Source of the DNA: Chara braunii
Taxonomy: Eukaryota; Streptophyta; Charophyceae; Charales; Characeae
Length of the DNA: 21,809 nucleotides
Assembly: GCA_003427395.1 (NCBI GenBank)
Contig: BFEA01000171.1
Location: forward strand, 2,230,440-2,252,248
Reading direction: 5' to 3'
The number at the start of each line of letters is the position of its first letter. The first letter of the stretch is position 1. The notes under the pieces are model-generated. The model saw only the letters and a program-made list of their open reading frames with translations, ran no database searches and had not been told where the DNA came from. Position numbers and translations under genes: made by a program. Of this stretch, positions 17,550-21,809 are shown piece by piece.

Positions 17550-18709
17550 CGGGCCTGGGGTATCGTCAGAACCAACTGGAAACCGGGTCCAGCGTCCCAT
17601 CCCTGCCTCCACAAACTTTTTACTTTTTTTTTTTTTTTTCCAAAGCTATATTATTCTCTCATCTATCTCATTTTTCTTGCTAGTACTCATCTATCTCATC
17701 CTCTCACTAGTGTATGTGTAGTACGGGGGAACACCAACCAACCCGGATCTCTCCCCAGCCCACGGGGTAGGTTGGCACCACAGCAGTGGTGCGAGAGCAA
17801 GGCTGTACCAGTCCCTCATCACGGTGACCAGGGGTGGGCAGGCATTGCCTATGGGGGAAATCGGCGGTGCTAGCGCCGAGCAATGGCCAGTCACTGCACC
17901 TCCCCCTACAGCATTAAGCACAGAAAAGACATGGGGAGGGGGCCTGCATAATCTCAAAAGATCATTACAGGACAAAAACGCTAGGATGGTGTATGTGACG
18001 AACCATTTTCCGACCCCGTGCTATCTTTCGTACCCCCTTGAGCCAATACCCCTTTGTGTATCATACCGACCAGACAGAACCCTCGTCCCTTTTCTTGATT
18101 TCAGGCACCTTGTTTGGGCCCCCATTTTTCAGAAGTTCTATTGATTCTTGGAATTCTCCTTTTTGTAATGCGGGAAATGCATGGGAAATTACGCGCACCT
18201 TAGCGAGCGCGCTGGGAATCGGGCTCGACAGTTAGGAATTACAGAATAAGCGGAGCCCGACGTATCTTTTTTTCTTGCATGAATGTTCTCGAGGTCACAA
18301 CGGAGAAAACTCTAGGAATTTTGTGAGAATACGGATAGGCATAGGACTTTCTTTTCCTGCGTCGACTTTCGCGCACGGATATGGTGATTTCAATTTTTGA
18401 ATTGGTGTAGGATATATGCAAGCTGTAACTGTACCGGTGCCTTTTTCTCTTGTTGTCGGCACCGCGCATGCGAGCATCCTCCTCCTTATTTCCCGCGCCA
18501 TCCTTCCCCCGCACTCTCTCCTCTCTCTTCCCCCTCTTCTCCTTCTCCTATCGCAATTGTTTTTCCCTCTCTGCTTTCTGCGCGCCTGCTTCCTTTTCTT
18601 GATCGTCTGAATCTTGGACCCGTCTCGCGCTGCTTTTCGCGCCTCGTCTCTTCTCGCTCATCAACCTTGCCTCACGAAGCCCGGTTGATCCTCCGGTCAC
18701 CCCGGCTCA
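17550..18709. other. Intergenic stretch, no gene recognised
   Basis: Contains a T-run (17622-17639) and, from about 18480, CT-rich sequence leading into the promoter-like block. Open frames here are proline/serine/leucine-rich translations of CT-rich DNA. Confidence 0.5.
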
Positions 18710-18891
18710 CCAATCAGACGCGTTGAGTAAGAGGATCTTCCTATTGTGCGACAAATCTGATTGGCCGACTATTGGGTTCTGAAGGATCAACATGGCTTCC
18801 CCTGAGCACCCTTCGCTGAACCTTCTCTCCTTACACCTCAATCTCCCCTCGGACTCTTCCCCCATCTACCTCGTTTCTCGCAACTATAAAT
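18710..18891 (+). promoter_or_regulatory. Candidate pol II promoter: three CCAAT boxes and a TATA box
   Basis: CCAATCAG at 18710-18717, ATTGG (CCAAT inverted) at 18760-18764 and again at 18771-18775, then CTATAAAT at 18884-18891. Spacing and order are those of a plant-type core promoter. Transcription would begin near 18915-18925. The first ATG after it (18920) opens a 27-codon frame, and a second ATG at 18966 opens a 59-codon frame ending just after a possible splice donor (GTATGA at 19140). Confidence 0.45.
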
Positions 18892-19923
18892 TCCACAAAC
18901 GCGCCCGCAAAACTCTCTTATGTTGTCCACTCGCAAGCCAGATTCCGGGAAGCAGTGGCTAGGTGATGCATTTAGTGCGAGTCGAAAAGTCCTATCGGGC
19001 TGACCGTAGTCTGGCCGGCTGCGCGCTTGATCGCCACGACGGACTGTGGGATCCGGGCGAGCCGAGTCGAGTCTGCGTCAGCGGGGTAACGATCGCAGTG
19101 GCGGAAGTTAGCGCGCGACGACCGGGATCGTCGGTGCGGGTATGAGGATGTGTGATTGGAGTTGAGTGGATGATTGGCCTGGGGCCATATTGGAATTTTA
19201 CCCCGAATATGCCTTCATTGCGGATCATTTTTCTGGTTTGAGTTCATGGCTGTGAAGCCGAATGTTCTCTTGTCGAATTCTGGTGTTTTCTGTCTCGGCT
19301 TTTCTCGTCCCTCCCTCCCATCTCCCTCTCTCTCTCTTTGACTTGAATGGCGATGTGTTGTGGGTTTGTCGCTCTTGTGAACCGAAGCGAACTTTTGTGA
19401 GTTCTCGCAGGGAAGAACTTCTTCCAAAACTCTTCCATTAGTTTCCTGGGTAATCCCCAGATGTCGAGGACTTAATCCTCTTGTCTTGTTAACGGTAGAT
19501 GCGTGTGTACAAATCCCTCGGTTGATTTCTGACCTGTGCACCCTTGTCATTTTCGCACCTTCCACAGTGGATGTATGTATAGAGATGCTCGTCTTTTTGC
19601 GTTGGTAAGACTCAGCGCTCGACGGGATTTTGTTCGAGAATGTAAGAGTGTTTAGATTTGTGGTTCCGAATGCACTGCGCATGCCATCTGCCTTATGCTG
19701 CATGACATCAACAAACAGTCGGTGAGGCAGTTCTTGTTGATCGGGTCTGTTGAAACTGAGTCGCGGGTTGATCCCTCGGAACTCCAACCCGATGAATGCA
19801 TGATTGTGTGGGTTTCGTAAACTGTTTCCCTCGCGACCAAAGGAAGAAAGATACTAATTAATTCTTTTTGTGCTTTTTGATGACGTCTCGAGGATTTGTG
19901 TAAACCCCGTCTGGTTGATTGAC
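18892..19923 (+). other. Possible 5' exon and T-rich intron-like region
   Basis: 18892-19139 is GC-rich, and 19140-19890 is noticeably T-rich on the plus strand with candidate acceptors (TTCTCGCAG at about 19402-19410; GTCTCGAG ending at 19892 after T-runs). This contrast fits an exon-intron layout leading to the open frame at 19924-20355, but no exon join I tried clearly keeps a long frame. A minus-strand 190-codon frame across 19215-19787 shows no family features. Confidence 0.3.
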
Positions 19924-20355
19924 ATGTGGACTAACGGTCGTTCCTCGATCGGGCGCCAGCCTTCCGTATTTCCAGCGCCGACGCGCCCCTTCCCCTACAA
20001 CGAGGAAAGGACACGTGTATACGAGTGGGACGTACGGGAAGTTGTTGCACGCATCGGCGGGCAATATTACTTCCCTCCTGAAAATCGTTGCTCCGGGTTC
20101 GTGGATGCGGGCTTTGTCATTATCGATACGCACTTTCCACCCTCCTCAGCATTGTTGCCATGTAATGAGCTTATAGTCATTCCGTGGACGGCAGTGGCGC
20201 CCCATTGGCCTCTAACCCTGTGCACTGAGTGTCAGCGTTTCGATCGCTACGAATCGAAGGGCTTCCACTACCGGGTACGGAGTGAAGACGAGCACAAGGA
20301 AAGAGCCACGCAGCTGAGGCCATCCACGTCGGACTCGGAACTGACCCACGAGTGA
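19924..20355 (+). CDS. Hypothetical protein or exon, 143 residues, function unknown
   Basis: The frame is open from 19858 and has its first ATG at 19924, ending TGA at 20353-20355. Unlike most open frames here it has balanced amino-acid composition, many aromatic residues and no low-complexity tracts. Features visible are YEWDVREVVARIGGQYYF at about 34-51, a Cys at 58, a CNELIVIPW stretch at about 83-91, and CTECQRFDRY at about 103-112, which might bind metal together with nearby Cys/His. The last ~30 residues are charged and look disordered. I do not recognise the family. It lies about 1 kb downstream of the promoter-like block and could be the last exon of a gene starting near 18.92 kb. A captured transposon fragment is an alternative. 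Confidence 0.4.
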   Translation: MWTNGRSSIGRQPSVFPAPTRPFPYNEERTRVYEWDVREVVARIGGQYYFPPENRCSGFVDAGFVIIDTHFPPSSALLPCNELIVIPWTAVAPHWPLTLCTECQRFDRYESKGFHYRVRSEDEHKERATQLRPSTSDSELTHE

Positions 20356-20747
20356 CGTCGGGACTTGATACGGAAACGGGATACGCGGAGTGTGCCGAAG
20401 CCCTTCCGCTCTAAACGAAGATCCGTAGAGCGGTGGGAAGCTCGACAATACTTTTTGGATTGAATTTGGATTTTTCCTAGGTTACCAGTCGTCCGATGGC
20501 CGGACGTCTCGGTTGGACGTCTCCCCCAACCGTCCGGAGAGGGGGTTGCGGGATCCCGGATAACCCCTTTTTGGCATTAAAAAAAAAAAAAGGATGTTCT
20601 TGCGCAACACTGGGAGAACACCCAAAAAAAGTTTGGGGTGATTTGGAGCATTTATGGGAAACAAAATGTTTTTGGGGGTTGGGGGGTGGTGTGGGGTGTA
20701 TGGAAGAGGGGGGGGGGCAAGATCTTGTCGAATGGATACGTTCGACG
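20356..20747. other. Intergenic stretch, GC-rich then G-rich
   Basis: GTCCGATGGCCGGACG and CCGTCCGG-type short palindromes at about 20490-20540, an A-run at 20579-20592, and G-runs at about 20672-20718. No gene seen. Confidence 0.5.
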
Positions 20748-20781
20748 GGATTGATTGATTGATTGACTGATTGATTGATTG
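20748..20781. repeat. (TTGA)n tetranucleotide microsatellite
   Basis: About eight TTGA units with one TGAC interruption. The same tetranucleotide recurs at 21340-21464 (as AATC) and 21578-21632 (as GATT). Confidence 0.9.
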
Positions 20782-21264
20782 AAGAGGAGATCCCGATGGA
20801 GGAGGTCGAGGAGGAGGAGGAGGAGGAGGTCATCCCGATGGAGGAGGAGGAGGAGGAGGACGAGAAGGAGAAGGAGGAGACGGTCTCGATGGAGGAGGAG
20901 GGGGAGAAGGAGGAGGAGGAGGAGGCGGACCCGATGGAGGAGGAGGAGGAGGAGGAGGACGTATCGATGGAGGAGGAGGAGGAGGGGGAGGAGGTCCCGA
21001 TGGAGGAGGTCCCGATGGAGGAGGTCCCGATGGAGGAGGTGTGTGTGGAGGCGGGAGGAGGTGGCGGGCGGAGATAGGCGGATGTAAGCGAAGGCGTGCG
21101 GCGAAGGGACTCGTAGGAGGTGGGTGGAGGCAGGAGGTGGCTAGCGGAGTCGGGGAGAGGCAGCTGGAGGACAGCGGGGATGGGTGGAAGTAGCTGGAGG
21201 AGTCGTGCAGAGGCGGGAGGAGGAAGTGGCGGGAGGAGGTGGGCGGGGGTAAGAGGAGGAGGGC
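20782..21264. repeat. GAGGAG-rich minisatellite with GATGGAGGAGGTCCC units
   Basis: An imperfect array of (GAG)n separated by CCCGATG-type linkers. Near 20997-21040 it becomes three near-identical 15-bp units reading GATGGAGGAGGTCCC. In one frame it spells PMEE repeats, but composition alone explains this. The right part (21050-21264) is more degenerate. Confidence 0.85.
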
Positions 21265-21339
21265 GCAAGAAGAAGAATACGAAGAAGAAAGACGAAGAGG
21301 AAGAAGAAGAAGAAGAAGAAGAAGAAGAAGAAAAAGAAG

Positions 21340-21404
<65 letters not shown>

Positions 21405-21407
21405 GAG

Positions 21408-21464
<57 letters not shown>
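21265..21464. repeat. Compound (GAA)n-(AATC)n microsatellite, left half of a large inverted repeat
   Basis: (GAA/AAG)n to about 21339 joins (AATC)n at 21340-21464, with rare AAAC and AATCGAGC interruptions. It is mirrored by the compound tract at 21578-21778. Confidence 0.93.
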
Positions 21465-21577
21465 CGTCGTTCTCGACGGATCATTTCGTTCAAGATCCGT
21501 TGATGTCGACAGATCATTTCGTTCAAGATCCGTCAATATCGACACATCATGAACGGAATGGTACGTGGACATCGACA
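21465..21577. repeat. 33-bp tandem repeat in the centre of the inverted microsatellite
   Basis: TCATTTCGTTCAAGATCCGT occurs at 21481-21500 and 21514-21533 (33-bp period), with GTCGACA/ATCGACA linkers. A degraded inverse (CATGAACGGAATGG) follows near 21548. Confidence 0.85.
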
Positions 21578-21632
<55 letters not shown>

Positions 21633-21778
21633 GGATGGATTTTTTCTTATTTTTATTTTTATTTTTCTTCTTCTTCATTTTCATCTTCATCATCTTCTTC
21701 TTCATCTTCTTCTTTTTCTTCTTCTTCTTCTTCTTCTTCTTCTTCTTCTTCTTCTTCTTCTTCTTCTTCTTCTTCTTC
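21578..21778. repeat. Compound (GATT)n-(TTC)n microsatellite, right half of a large inverted repeat
   Basis: (GATT)n at 21578-21632, a T/ATTTTT segment, then (TTC)n, nearly pure from 21717 to 21778. Read on the other strand it is (GAA)n then (AATC)n, the same order as 21265-21464. Confidence 0.93.
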
Positions 21779-21809
21779 CCACCGATAGGCCCTGCCCCGA
21801 CTTTCCCCC

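Noticed and set aside
18676-18705. Resemblance of CCCGGTTGATCCTCC to the start of 18S rRNA.
   Set aside because: The match stops after about 12 bases and no rRNA sequence follows.
19215-19787. 190-codon minus-strand open frame.
   Set aside because: No recognised motif, composition close to random, and it overlaps a T-rich intron-like stretch of a candidate plus-strand gene.
20477-21346. 289-codon serine/proline-rich minus-strand frame and the glutamate-rich plus-strand frames opposite it.
   Set aside because: All are translations of a GAG/CTC minisatellite; open frames arise automatically in such sequence.

Overview
The window looks like nuclear DNA of a repeat-rich eukaryote, most likely of the green (plant/streptophyte) lineage. 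The lineage hint comes from a U6 snRNA-like element at about 15.9-16.0 kb. Its core is almost canonical and its 5' part carries a CTTCGG loop followed by a CATCCGA-like stretch, which is closer to plant U6 than to animal U6. Long dinucleotide to tetranucleotide microsatellites, poly(A)/poly(T) runs, tRNA-headed SINEs and several foldback elements also argue for a large repeat-laden genome. A charophyte alga is my best guess. That is an inference and should be tested by similarity search.

Layout. 1-6.48 kb is gene-poor and holds a (GA)n tract, a ~425-bp element with terminal inverted repeats, a cluster of CTATCGAA octamers, several direct-repeat pairs, a tRNA-derived SINE, a poly(A)-ended retroposed 3' end and tandem arrays with 45-bp and 23-bp units. 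6.48-11.66 kb on the minus strand is the one convincing protein-coding locus. 11.7-18.7 kb is again repeats: (GA)n, an AT microsatellite, two foldback/MITE-like elements, a purine block, the U6-derived element, a poly(A)-only insertion with a 10-bp target duplication, a complete-looking SINE and a near-palindromic foldback. 18.7-20.36 kb on the plus strand has a CCAAT/TATA promoter-like block and, further on, a 144-codon open frame of unknown function that could be an exon of a real gene. 20.5-21.8 kb is composite microsatellite and minisatellite DNA.

The main locus reads, in transcription order: a region resembling the stonustoxin-type (SNTX) MACPF/CDC-like domain, an SNTX-FAT-like helical region, the apparent start of an SNTX thioredoxin-like segment, an acidic low-complexity linker, a Cys-rich zinc-ribbon-like module, a P-loop GTPase domain of the AIG1/GIMAP-like kind, a second Cys/His module, a coiled coil and a polyglutamine tail. 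A single in-frame TGA at 10327-10329 splits this frame inside the FAT-like region, so the locus is a recent pseudogene, a readthrough gene, a gene with an unrecognised intron, or an assembly error. A pore-former-like domain fused to an immune-type GTPase in a green-lineage genome would be the most interesting content of the window. No CRISPR array, intact tRNA gene, rRNA gene or bacterial-style operon was found.
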